Assembly (NCBI GenBank): GCA_001466705.2
Contig: LATX02000215.1
Coordinates: 62,001-126,000, forward strand
From: Moniliophthora roreri
Taxonomy: Eukaryota; Basidiomycota; Agaricomycetes; Agaricales; Marasmiaceae
Length of the DNA stretch: 64,000 nucleotides
Direction of reading: 5' to 3'
Every line of letters starts with the position of its first letter. Position 1 is the first letter of the stretch. Below the pieces are notes generated by a model. The model was not told the DNA's origin. It did not search any database and was given only the letters and a program-made list of their open reading frames with translations. The translations under genes were made by a program, and so were the position numbers. Shown here in pieces: positions 8,822 to 20,303 of the stretch.

Positions 8822-10430
8822 GCAAACTCCTAAAATGTCTCCAGCCAATTCAAACCCAGATCAACAGGTCCCTAGTACTAAGCTTGCTCATCACTAGGGG
8901 CCAGTTACAGGTCTAGTGGCAACTAAGCCATGGACTGGACTAACTCTGCCTCTGCATCGGTAGATTGACAACTCACCTTTTGGCCTTTTATGGCATTTCC
9001 AGCATTTCCAGCATTTCAAAATGTTAAGGCCAGAATGTCCACAAGGCAACACATCTGCTGCTAGTTTCAAGACCCCTACTGCTCTGGTAACACTACTTCC
9101 AGACCTTACAGTAAGTAAGTGTACTCAGAAGATTTTCTCCTGGGTGATTTTTGTCCTGTAATAGTATCACATGGTCCTTCTCACTATGTTTGATCAACTG
9201 TCTCTGTGATAGGTAATTTATAGATGCATTTGTCTTGTAGAGGATCTATATACACTCACCAGATGGTAGCATAACCTAATTGTGCAGCTCCAATGACTCA
9301 CTACATCTGGATGTGACTACCTGCTCCAGCAGACCTAGCCTTTTGGCTCTGGTCCACCCAGCCTTTTGGCCTTTTTGGGGTTGGCTCCAGCCCAGAAATA
9401 CTGACTGGCATTTCGGTAAACCAGGCCTAGCCTTTTACCTTCGGCATTTTGGGCCAAAATGCCGGTGGCATGCCAATGGCATGCCAAAATGCCAGGTGAT
9501 GACATCCTACTGATGTGGCCCATGTTACAAGATTCCATACTTACATGTCTTCCCTTGGGTTGAATATTGAACTCACCCTCTCCATAAGTGTTCTCCTGTA
9601 CCTGTAGATACTATACAAGTTTGAAATATGAGACCCTTGGAGGGATACTCACAGCATGAGGCATGTCAGAAAACAATAATCTTGAGGGTGGGATATGTGT
9701 ATTGTGAACAATGGACCAGGAATATCCTCTATCCACAGCATACACTACTTCAAGTTGTGGAAATCTGAGATAGCAAATTAAGTTCACATATGCTTTGAAT
9801 ATAGATGGGTCATACAAGAGCTAAGATCCTTTATAGAACAATCAATAATGCAGATTGCTCATGGATGAGTTGAAGCCATGGCATGCAACACATAACTAGC
9901 CAAAATGAAGTGCTGAGGCCAGAACTCACAAAGACTATCTGCTGCTCCTTTACCAAAATGACTGTTGATGTGATTATTCTGCTGAACACTGGTATTTTCT
10001 CAATCATAGTATCTCCCCAGCCTCGGGTCTGTCCTCCCTCATATGGACCTGCTTTATACTTACCATGATAGTTCCCTTAAGCATATGGAAGCATCAGGAT
10101 TATTTGAAAATCAGGATTCACAGATATACAGGGGCACCACAACAGTCATATGAAATAAGGGTAAACAGTATCATGACAGAATTTGTCATGAATTGGTGAT
10201 TTTAGGAAAATGGTAAGGGATTGATTGATTGTTCATAGGTGAAGTAGATACAGTTTTTATAGTAAGTTTTGTATTATATGTATGAAACATGTCAGAATAC
10301 TAGAATTTGTATAGTAGCTGAAACTAAGAGGATAACACAAGTAAGAGGAATATAAAAATATTGAAACAAGTCCAAGTATGCAAAATACCATTTCACAACA
10401 GAATTCAACAGACCTAAGTGTAAATGCGAG
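8822..10430. repeat. CpG-poor, probably transposon-derived stretch without a gene
   Basis: No CG dinucleotide is present between 10081 and 10425, and few elsewhere. Around 8975-9020 and 9335-9500 the motifs GGCATTT/AAATGCC and CCTTTTGGC recur, including a 21-bp perfect palindrome with centre at 9453 (9443-9463). No ORF carries recognisable domains. I read it as decayed mobile DNA, perhaps with a MITE around 8970-9500. Confidence 0.45.
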
Positions 10431-11805
10431 AGGGACATCATGAAGGACCGTGGACCACTCACGCCGTAGGAAGATGCGGGGACCGGGCCACCGGCGGTCC
10501 CAATCTGGCTTGAGTTCGGCACCCTCAAAAGAAGCTGAGGTTTTTACTCAAGTCCAGCGAAATTTCTGCCTAAGCCTGATGGGCAACCGTAAACTGTACA
10601 GCTGTGACTCGTGACGGATGGAACGGACGGACGACTCCGGAGTCGGGATGAAAAAGCTGACATGCTTCGCATGTCGTAAGGATCGAGTTATACCCATCGA
10701 CTGATCCCTCTGCGTCTGCGGGACCGATACAGCAATTTTTAGGTTCTTACCTTTCCTTCCTTGACTAGAGGCTGAAGTATGAACATGACAGATTTTACTT
10801 ACCAATAACCACCTGAATTCTTGGCTTGACGTCGAGAGGGAAGACATCTAACAGTCACACTATTCCGGTCTCCAGACCAAGCACGTCGAGGCCTCATGAA
10901 TCCGATATTCCCCGACTCTTGAATACCGTCGCTGCTATACCCCTGCGTGATCAACACTGCAGTCTGAGGAGGAATCACGAGTTGCTCGGGGAGGATCGTC
11001 GCATTGCGGAAATAGACGCCGACCTTTTGGGATCAGGTAGCCCTTACTACCTTTCTGGAAAGAAGCAGAGTTCTCATCGGATCTCTACCACAGCATATTC
11101 CCGATTTTCTATTTACCTCACACTGGCACTTGAACTCAACTGTGTTAAAGCACCGATCAACTAAACCGTTAATCGTCGGATTGGCATGAACGCCCATTGT
11201 CACGAGCCGTAATGCATTGTACATATCACGGTACGTACGTTGTAACTGTGACTCAACCCGAACCCAACCTCGAGCTTAGGCTTAGGCATTGTGCTGATCC
11301 AGTTCTTAAAAAACAGAAAATTTGTCATACGGTCATTCACGGGCATCACATTACTCGAAAATCATTCTTAATGTTTGGAAGGCTAGTCAGGTTTTCACAA
11401 GGTGCGTTAATATCTGTGACTGTTTCCAGTCACCTCGCTCATTTCAGGTCTCCGAAGGCGACTGGAATCCGCAGTGGGCACATTGGGCAATCTGAATGAC
11501 ACCAGGATCATCCACCAGCTACATCCTTCCGAGGCAGCCGGAACCACGGTCCCTACATTAGACTATGGTCTACTACATTGGATGGACAATATTATGGGCC
11601 ATGGCAAACGTTCGCCGACCATATTCTGCTTTGTTGCTTGAATGACGGAACTTCTGCTCCTAAAACGTCAGAAAGTTCGTGTCCATCAAGTTACATACCC
11701 CCTGTCCCGCACCGGTGTACCTTAGAAAGCGACGCTCAACGCTTGGTATTTATACCATTCCAACGCCTCCCGTAACCTTCGTCTCCTTTGGAATCATAAA
11801 CGACA
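10431..11805. other. Intergenic, nothing recognised
   Basis: CpG content returns to normal at about 10430. Short ORFs exist (for example 10826-11164, 112 aa) but none shows splice structure or domain motifs I can support. Confidence 0.4.
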
Positions 11806-13381
11806 ATGGCCATCCAGTTCGCTTTCCAAGAGCTATTCACGATCCAGTCTATCCTTGTAAAACCCATCGCCACTGTTGGAGTACGTGCGCCGCTCTTGCC
11901 TTGATGCCAGTCTCAGTATCACTGATTTTCCTTTCAGTTAACGCTATTACTGTTTGGTGCATGGCGAACATTATTCATCATCATAATCGAATTTAGTCAT
12001 TGACGAGGGTTCCGTACGACAGGGTTCTATGTTCCACTCTTTAGCCAGTCACTCCATTTCCTATTCACCCGCCGGAACGCCATCAATAGGCGACTACATC
12101 TGGCTTGGATTACATCTCTTTTCTTTGTGGCGACGGCTGCTTCATTCATAAATGCCGCTAGTCATGTCTGGGACTCTGTAGTGGCCTTCCGGGCTTTGCA
12201 AACTCAGGACATGATTCCTCTCGTGGCATACTCCCAAGGCAATAAAGAAAAGACGGGTGTTATGTGAGTCCTCTCTCTTTGAGTGATTAAATTACACTGA
12301 TGATTCCGTTAGAGCGGCTACTTACGTTGGCTACGTTGTGACAAAGTAGGGTCTTCTTATCACCGCAGCAGTACACCATACTAAAGTTGTCCGTCTCGCA
12401 GTTGTATTGCGGATTCTGTTCTGGTTAGTACTGTCCATAGTTTCAGTCAACTCAAATACTCAGATCTGACAGATTCACCGGCTGTGCACCATCTGGGGCT
12501 CTAGCAGGCTAGTTGTTGCATTCCCAGTCCTAGCTTCAGTGGTAGCAAACGGTATGGTGTTCGTTGCCTATCCGAGTTTACCATGATCGAATGCGTTGCT
12601 TTTAGCCGTTGGCCTTGTTGCGGCAATCATGAAGACCATTGCATCTCGCGACACTTCGGACCCGGCGTTGTACGCGTTATACTTGAAGGCAGTCAGCTAT
12701 CAAATCGGCTACTGTAGGTTTCGTCCAGTTCTGCGTGGTAGACGAACCCTTGATTTATTCGAGCACCGTAGACGCTACGAATGCCGCAGTCAATGGCATG
12801 ATCACTCTAATGATCGGTACGAAAGCCTTTCCTTTAGTACCTAAGTAGGTGCTCATGAATCTAACATAGCTGGTCGAATTTGGTGTGTAGCTCGAGACAC
12901 CAGACACGCTTATCTCAACAATTTGGCCGGCAATACAATCGATCCATGGCTCAAGTCTATCATCACAATGATGTACGTTTAGTGCGTTCTTTGGGCCCAT
13001 TGGACTAACCTGGCTTTTGTAACCTGTTTACAGTCTTGAATCCGGAAGCATGTATCCAATGTTATTAATTGTCCATGCTGTGCTCACTAGGAATGCGAGT
13101 TCAATCGGCATTCCTATAGACCTTACTCCCGCTGTAATCCTTGTCGCAGTAAGCAAAGCTCCGTCTTGAATAGCTCGTCCAACACACCACTGACGGCCAC
13201 CTGATTTTAGGGAATAGCCCCAACGTCCATTATAGCATGGTCCAGTTTCAATCTATGCACGCAAGAGAATCGATATGCGAGAAATTCTACGCCACAATTT
13301 GAGCTGTCATCTGTGGAAGCAGTGAAAACGGAGGTTTCTTGTATCACAATACAGAGTAGCAATGACTTGACTAATGTATAA
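11806..13381 (+). CDS. Seven-transmembrane fungal membrane protein, paralogue 1
   Basis: I assembled eleven exons with GT-AG introns: 11806-11880, 11938-11956, 12023-12263, 12313-12345, 12402-12423, 12473-12551, 12606-12713, 12772-12816, 12870-12972, 13034-13148, 13211-13381. They total 1011 nt, 336 aa plus stop, with no internal stop. Seven hydrophobic segments can be seen, for example LTLLLFGFYVPLF, LHLAWITSLFFVATAA and LVVAFPVLASVVAN. A GRIWCVARDTR loop follows segment 5 and the cytosolic tail is polar. The first ten exon lengths are identical to paralogue 2 at 17386, so they are duplicates. The topology resembles fungal GPCR-like families. Ligand and function are unknown. Confidence 0.8.
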
Positions 13382-16300
13382 GCCTGTACATTCACTGTCT
13401 TCTAATGGTTTTTCTGCGGCTGGTCTAAAAAAAAAGATGGACCCCGATACCGATGAATCGCGTGAAAGCAAAGCCACGTTTGCGCGGCACAGAAACTCGA
13501 TGGAGCCAGGTACCGTTCCCTCGCTTCTCTCCCCTCGATGCTCTCCGTCTCCGTCTCTCTTATTCCAATCCCTTCAGATTCCTACTTAACCTCGTGTATT
13601 CATTGAAATATGGAGATCAAGTGTCCTGCGGCGGAATGGGGAGCTCGGGATACAACGATTTTTGGTTGATATGATACATGTGCGTACGCAGACCACTTTG
13701 CAAAATTTTGTCATCTAATATTTTTTCTTCAGCCCTGGCTCTTCGACATCAAATCGTTCAGCATAGCGGAGTCGACGAATCTTTCCGGGTTTCAAATTCG
13801 AGGTTTGGATACTTCCGTTGGTCAAGCCGGCGCTGGACCAGCAATCCTCTCGTCAATGCAACCTCATGGTGCGTAGACAGTATCTTCCATCCGGAAACCT
13901 GGTCTGATTCTCCATGTTGCCAGCTTGGGACTCTCAAGAACTGCAAGAAGCTTGACCTCTAATATATTGCTCGCTTGGTCAGTGCCTCATCTGCGGGATG
14001 CCGTTCAATGTGGACTCCTGGATGTGGTATGCTTTGCTGATTCCGTCTCTCGGCCGGCGGGTAGACAGCACATGGCAATGTACAACGCACAATCACACTA
14101 ATCCCCATCGACACTTCAATTCCATTGCTGTGAAGCTCTCGGCTGTCAATTCACCCGAGCGCCAAACATCAGTATCTTGATACTACGGCGACACCAAAAG
14201 CGTTGAAAGACGCTCTCCGGTATCGTCGGGTTAATCAATACACCAATAATGATTCTCGCGAACAGAGAAGGGTGCGATGTTTGCGAGCAGTTGCATGGAA
14301 GTTTCGAGGGCCAGGTACGAACTATCGAGAGTCTAGAGACGGAATACTAATCGTCTTGCCACCAGCTCTAAATTCGGTGATTCTGGTTGTCATATCTGTT
14401 GGGTTGAAGCTGAGGCCCAGGTCGACCATAATTGGTCGTTAGATCATCACCATTGGGGCTGCCTGTTCACTGTAGACGCCTGTTACGGGGTGCGTTGCAA
14501 AATCATTGTCATTCGTGATCTCAATGCTGACAGCTTGGAACCTTCGGACAGAACGATTACCACTGTCGCTCTCCCTCATTCCCATGTGGTGGAATAAGTG
14601 TGGCCCTTTCGGGACGCCGTCTGATACTTCGGTCATTTCTTGAGTCCCCGAGTTCTCCTGGATGTTACTGATCCATACTATCCTTGGGAGTGCCAGGTAC
14701 CCTTTCTGGCCTCATAGACCACTGTCTCGGATCCTTGACCGCATTACCCGCGTACATCATACTCTATATAATATCACGATCAATATTCTTTCAATGCGGT
14801 CCATTCGGGATATGTACTTCAAATAGAAGTCGTCGAGCAATTGTCGAGAAGAGGGTTGATGCGTGGACACCATCCGCTTCTTGCATCATTGTTCGCGTCA
14901 ATTGTGGCTGATGAAAGTTGACTATCGCCGCCCGCGCGTTGGTGATAATTCCGTTTGCCAATGGCTTTACCATGCTGACTGACCATCATTTGAGTAGGTC
15001 AAGATACCTCTATATCGTACTTAGCGCTCCATGGTCCTCGGCTGAGCAAGCTTTCACTGCTCGCGAGTCACCAACATATATCTTGACATCCCTCGGGCGT
15101 TCATTAATCCCAATCAATGAGCCACATCGCAGATGTGTTTGACAGTGGCGTTCCTGGGCATGCGTCCAAGAAAAGCGAATAGCAGCCTTCGAACCAGGCT
15201 CCTGGAAATGACTAAATCGAAGTTCTTCTGTATCAAAGAATGGATTATAGGCCGAGGAACTCCCAGGCTCTCCTAGGATCGGAAGGTGGCCATCGATTCG
15301 TTCTTCGATGGTTTCCACACGCTTGTACAATGATGCATGTTCTGAAGTTGATAATGATACTAATAGCTACATGTAGATTTACATTAATTCCGTGATAGTG
15401 TAGGAGCTATTAGCTCATAACTTGGATATCTGAATAAATTAGTCGTCGCAACTTTGAACGTGTGTTCTTTTTTAGCCTAAGTAGAGAAGTTTCCGCGTCA
15501 GCTTATATAAATGTAAGGAAAGTAGTCATAACCCACAGGAGGTGCAGGACCCGTCAGGACCGCAGACTACGCATTGAGGCTTTAGGCTAACGCCACTGAG
15601 TACCTGCTGATCGACATTAGCCAGCTAAAAAACAGACACGTCAGCTGTAGGAGCTTGAAGGATAGTGATACATATCTCTCTTACCATTTCAACGTTAGGT
15701 GACATTCGGGATCCTAATCCAGCAAAGCTTGATTGGCTGATATTGGAAGGACGTTCAGCTTCCATGGAACTATGATCCAGGCACGGGTAAGTAGATGTTA
15801 AGAAGGGTGAGAGATCTAACACCATACCTTTTTGGCTGACTTGCAGATACTGGGAGCACGGAAAAGCACATGACAGTAGCAGCGGTGAAGAATAGGGAGA
15901 AGAACAACATGGTGAAAGGTAGAAGGCCAAAGCTGAAGAAAGAAGGCGAAACGAAAGACGAAAGATTTTTCAGAAGTGAAGAATCAGAAAATCGGTGCAC
16001 CCTTTTTAAATCAAGTCCTGGAGCTATTATCTACCTTAATTGTGTCCGAGTAGGCTGACTGACGGTTTTGCGGACGTACATGATCAATGCAGTGCGGCTC
16101 GTCGTTTCAAGTCGAATTGATCTTCGGTGTCAACCTTGGTTGTGAAGGACCCTGAGCTATTTATTCATAAATCTTCATGCTGATACCGACACAGCCCAGT
16201 AGTGAGAAAAAGATTTTCGTGCGACATTAGCCAAAAAGCTCTCTATGACCTATCTTTGACCGCCCCAATTGTCCGAGCCCTAGAGAATGAAGAGTCAGAG

Positions 16301-17385
16301 CGTATCTCTTTATGACCAAACGGAATGGTATACGTAGTTGAAGGAGAAATGAGAGTCAGTCGTGGGTTCATTCCAAGAGGTACCCAAATTCGGGCTATGC
16401 CCCGTTCCGAGTCCGAGCCCGAGCCCGAGCGCTCTGTGCCCATGTGGAGAAGCTCCGTAATCGGTTAACCCCGTCTACCTCAAATTTTCAACACCTGGAG
16501 CGTTCGAAGGACGTTCTGGGACCTTCAAAGTTTCCAGTGCATATCTGACATTCTCGTCTGCGGATATAATTTAGCTTTGCGTGCGTCTTGACCTTTGGCA
16601 GTGCTGAACTTTCTCGCCCCTCAGTGTGCTCCTTCGAGGTGTCCCAAATCCGAGGATTCAAGGTACGATAACAATTACATTCGAAGATGCTCAGCAAGGA
16701 CACCTGATTTTCGCGCAACTCAGGCGTCAATATGTGTATCAAGGAACCAGGAGAAGTACCAGATAATCAAGCACGTTTTTATGGCTATCCCACAGTGCCT
16801 CACTGATTTTAACTTTCCGATACTTTAAACTACCGAGAGCACTGCACGAATTTCACTCAAGGTTGCAAATGCCTTGGTAAGTCCATTTCCCTTCCTCTCT
16901 CATATCATTGAGGGCTTTTCTGTATAAACATGGAATCATTGCTTTGGCAACCATTGACAGAAAATATCATGACCTTCCGCGACTTCTGCCCGTGAAAATA
17001 TTGATATATCGATTACCGTGTATTTCGTTGACCAGTTTATGGTCTACCATGTGTTATGGGGACTACAGGACCCACGACGGCATTATCGTGGCGTCATACT
17101 TTTCCCAATATGTGCCTTTCCTGATATATGAATACAAGGGATTTTGCAACCCGAGATGATGACAGATTGATCATCAATCTCTTCCCGTTGCGCTCGCATG
17201 CCATGTAATCCCATCATCACCTGTCCATGGTCTAGGGTGCACCTTGTCTTCGAGCCGGCCAAGATACCCCCATAACGAGCGGAACTTCAATAGGTACATT
17301 CTCAGCGCCGACATCTCCGACTTTTATATATATAACATCCAAATGCCGCCCATAATCATCGTCTCCTTTGGAACCGCAGGCGACA
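13382..17385. other. Long interval between paralogues, no supported gene
   Basis: I found no consistent exon chain. Small ORFs such as 13678-13962, 14998-15142 (+) and 15625-16000 (-, hydrophobic) lack context. A short run of tandem CCGAG/CCCGAG units sits at about 16405-16430. Decayed coding remnants between 13740 and 14450 are possible but unproven. Confidence 0.35.
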
Positions 17386-19045
17386 ATGGCCATCCCGATC
17401 CCCATGCAAGAGTTGTTCACGATCCAGTCTATCCTTGTCAAGCCCATCACCACTGTTGGAGTACGTGCCCCGCCTCTTGTCTTTGATGCCAGTCTCAGTA
17501 TCATTGACCTTTGTTTCAGTTAACGTTGTTACTGTTTGGTGCGGGGCAAATCAAACCATCATTGCAATTCATTAACTGACGAGGGTTCTACGCGGGCAGG
17601 ATTCTATATTCTACTCTTTGGCCAGTCGTTCTACTTTCTCTCGACCCGCCGGAATACCGATAATAGGAAACTACACCTGGCTTGGATTACATCTCTTTTC
17701 TTCGTGGCGACAGCTGCCGCATTCATAAATGCCGCTAGTGATGTCTGGGACTCTGTAGTGGCCTTCCGAACTCTGCAAACTCAGGACATAATGCCTTTCG
17801 TGGCATACTCCCAAGGTAATAAAGATAAGACGGGTATTATGTGAGTCCTCTTTCTTTGAGTGGTTAAATCAAGTATGCTAATGATATTTTTAGAGCGGCT
17901 ACTTACATTGGCTACGTTGTGACAAAGTAAGGTCTTATATCACCGCAACAGGACAAATATGCTAAATTTGTCCGTCTCGCAGTTGTATTGCGGATTCTGT
18001 CCTGGTCAGCATCTCTCGTGCTTTCAGTCACACCGAGTACTCAAATCCCACCACAGCTTCATCGATTATACATTATCTGGAGCTCTAGCAAGCTTATTGT
18101 CGCATTCCCAGTTCTAGCTTCAATAGTAGCAAACGGTATGGTGTTGGTTACCTGTCCGAGGTCACTATGATCGAGCCCTTTTTGCCTTTAGCCGTTGGTC
18201 TTGCTACAGCAATCATGAAGGTTATTGCATCTCGCAACACTGCGGACCCGGTGTTGTACGCGCTATACAAGAAGGGAGTCAAGTACCAAATTGGCTACTG
18301 TACGTTTTTATCTAGTTTTTTTTTCGTTTGTGGATGAAACTTATTCCAACGCTGCAGACGCTACGAATGCTGCAGTTAACGGCATGATCACTCTGATGAT
18401 CGGTACGAAAATCCTTCTCATTCAGTGCCATTGGTAGGTACTCATATAATCTAACGCAGCTGGTCGAATCTGGTGGGCAGCCCGTGATACACGACGTGCA
18501 TTGTCCGGTCGTCCGGGAACCAACGCCATCGATCCAGAATACAAAACCATCATCGCAATGGTGTACGTTTAGTGCGTTCTCTTGGGTTGACGGCTGTTGG
18601 GCTAACCTCGAAGCGTCTGTTTTCACAGCCTTGAATCTGGAAGCGTGTATCCAATGTTTTTGATTGTTCACGCCGCGCTTACCGCGAACGCAAGTTCGAT
18701 TGGTGTTCCCGTAAACCTTACTCCTGCTGTCATTCTCGTCGCAGTAAGTTACTCAATCAGTAATTTATTTCCGCACTATTTGGGTATTAACGTGTAATGC
18801 AGGGAATCGCCCCGACAACAATTATCTTACGATCCAATCTAAACCGAAGCGCCAAGACAGGACAACCGAAAGAGAAGACCTCGACGATGCAATTCGAGTT
18901 GTCTTCCATGGAAATGAAAACCGAGATGGAGTCTCCAACGTCACCCATCAGTCTCCCTGCTTATGGCTCTTCTCATCTGGGACATTCAGAAACATACGTT
19001 GGCTCTAATGCAGATATCGAGGCACAGAAACCTCACGTCATGTAA
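17386..19045 (+). CDS. Seven-transmembrane fungal membrane protein, paralogue 2
   Basis: Eleven exons: 17386-17460, 17520-17538, 17600-17840, 17894-17926, 17983-18004, 18057-18135, 18192-18299, 18358-18402, 18460-18562, 18629-18743, 18803-19045. They total 1083 nt, 360 aa, uninterrupted. The start MAIPIPMQELFTIQSILVKP aligns with paralogue 1. Seven hydrophobic segments are present, with a HRLYIIWSSSK loop after segment 3, GRIWWAARDTRR after segment 5 and IAPTTIILRSNL at the end of segment 7. The tail is Ser/Glu/Met-rich and longer than in paralogue 1. No family name is certain. It is one of the many agaricomycete seven-TM proteins of unknown role, possibly receptors. Confidence 0.85.
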
Positions 19046-19840
19046 GATGAATGGAATTTCGGAAGGCAATTTAAATTCTAGCTGCATCTGTCGTGTAAAT
19101 TTATACTTTATCGGTATTTCCGCTGGTGGACTTGGAAATTGATTGTAGTGCATCGTTTAGCAGATTTTTTTTGTGCGGATATTTTTCAAAACCACGCGTC
19201 GAGTCACGTTTATCACATGCCCCACCTGACGCGTTCTGGCGCGTCGAACGGGTGTCGCGTCTCCTGGAACAGCGAGCGACGTTCAATACGTTTCGTTTCT
19301 CAAGCCTGCGTCACAGCTTGACCGTTGCACTGGTCTTACATTCAGAAAAGGGTAATAGTACATGCCATGAAGCCAGTGTCAGTGAACTGCGGACGTATCA
19401 GGCAAGACCAAAACATTGTGTATTACATTACTACAGATTAAAACGAAACATGATGTTACATGGTCCCAATTTCCATCGAGGCAAGGGAGGGTGTTATACA
19501 AGACAATGCAGTGCTGAGGGATACAAGGGAGAGGGTGTCGGGGCGAATTCAATTAGGGATAAATCAACGGGGAATAAGTAGTTCAAGAATTCCCTTTGGA
19601 ACGCAATTAGTGAGCGATAATCTTATACAAGTCACAATGCAGAGACTCACACAAAAAAAGAAAGCTGATTTACAGGCTGAGGCTAGGAGATCTCGGAGAA
19701 TCATTCAGGAAGCATCTATTCTTGATCATCATCTCAACGAGAATCTTCGCTGCTTCTTCGTCGTCGATAGAAGGTTTCGATTGTGAGATTCTCTCCTTCT
19801 CTTTCTGCTGCATAATCCCCGATCAGCCACCGTGATAAAA
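19046..19840. other. Intergenic
   Basis: Small plus-strand ORFs (19126-19581, 19460-19786) overlap in different frames and show no domain, so I do not call them genes. Confidence 0.35.
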
Positions 19841-20287
19841 TTAAGAACGTGCCATCCAAACACACACCTTTTGTCTCTCATTTGCCTCCCTCTTCGCTCT
19901 CGCAATGCCTTGACACAACTCGCGGTGCTTTAACCATAGTCCTGGGTAGTAGTCATTACGCCTATCGAGGCGTATGACTCGTTTACAACCGAGGCAGAAC
20001 ACACTCTTGGGCGTCAGACGCGTCTTATCGCTCCACGGATCATTCTCTAACTTGGCCTTGCGCTGCTCTTCCCTGTCAAAAGTGTCCTTCCGTTTCCTGG
20101 AGCGTTGACCTCGGCTGCCGCCAAAGTCGTCACGAGTAGGGTACGGTTTATGTCGTGTACATCGGCGTCCGAGATCGGTATAGGATTGGGAAAAGTCTTC
20201 TACGAGAGAAAGACGGCGGTTCTGAGATTCAGAATTGGAAGTATGAGCATGAAGATGATGGGTGGTATGGCTGTACACGGAAGTAGG
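19841..20287 (-). CDS. Small zinc-finger-like protein of basidiomycete type (5' end uncertain)
   Basis: The minus-strand frame ends at 19841 and carries a conserved Cys/His module: KSVFCLGCKRVIRLDRRNDY, then YPGLWLKHRELCQGI. CxxC followed by HxxxC suggests a small zinc-binding fold. Multi-copy proteins ending with this CxxC...YYPGLWLKH...C pattern are common in agaricomycetes, with unknown function. Upstream is a polar stretch rich in Arg/Lys. There is no ATG in this frame before the stop at about 20303, so a first exon probably lies further upstream, perhaps spliced near 20335. The C-terminus is basic (RAKREANERQ). Confidence 0.6.
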   Translation of the reverse strand, partial: PTSVYSHTTHHLHAHTSNSESQNRRLSLVEDFSQSYTDLGRRCTRHKPYPTRDDFGGSRGQRSRKRKDTFDREEQRKAKLENDPWSDKTRLTPKSVFCLGCKRVIRLDRRNDYYPGLWLKHRELCQGIARAKREANERQKVCVWMARS

Positions 20288-20303
20288 TCTGGGGCGAGTA
20301 GCT

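Noticed and set aside
13678..14442. Possible decayed gene with fragments such as NLSGFQIRGLDTSVGQAGAG
   Set aside because: Fragments cannot be chained through plausible introns and no family was recognised.
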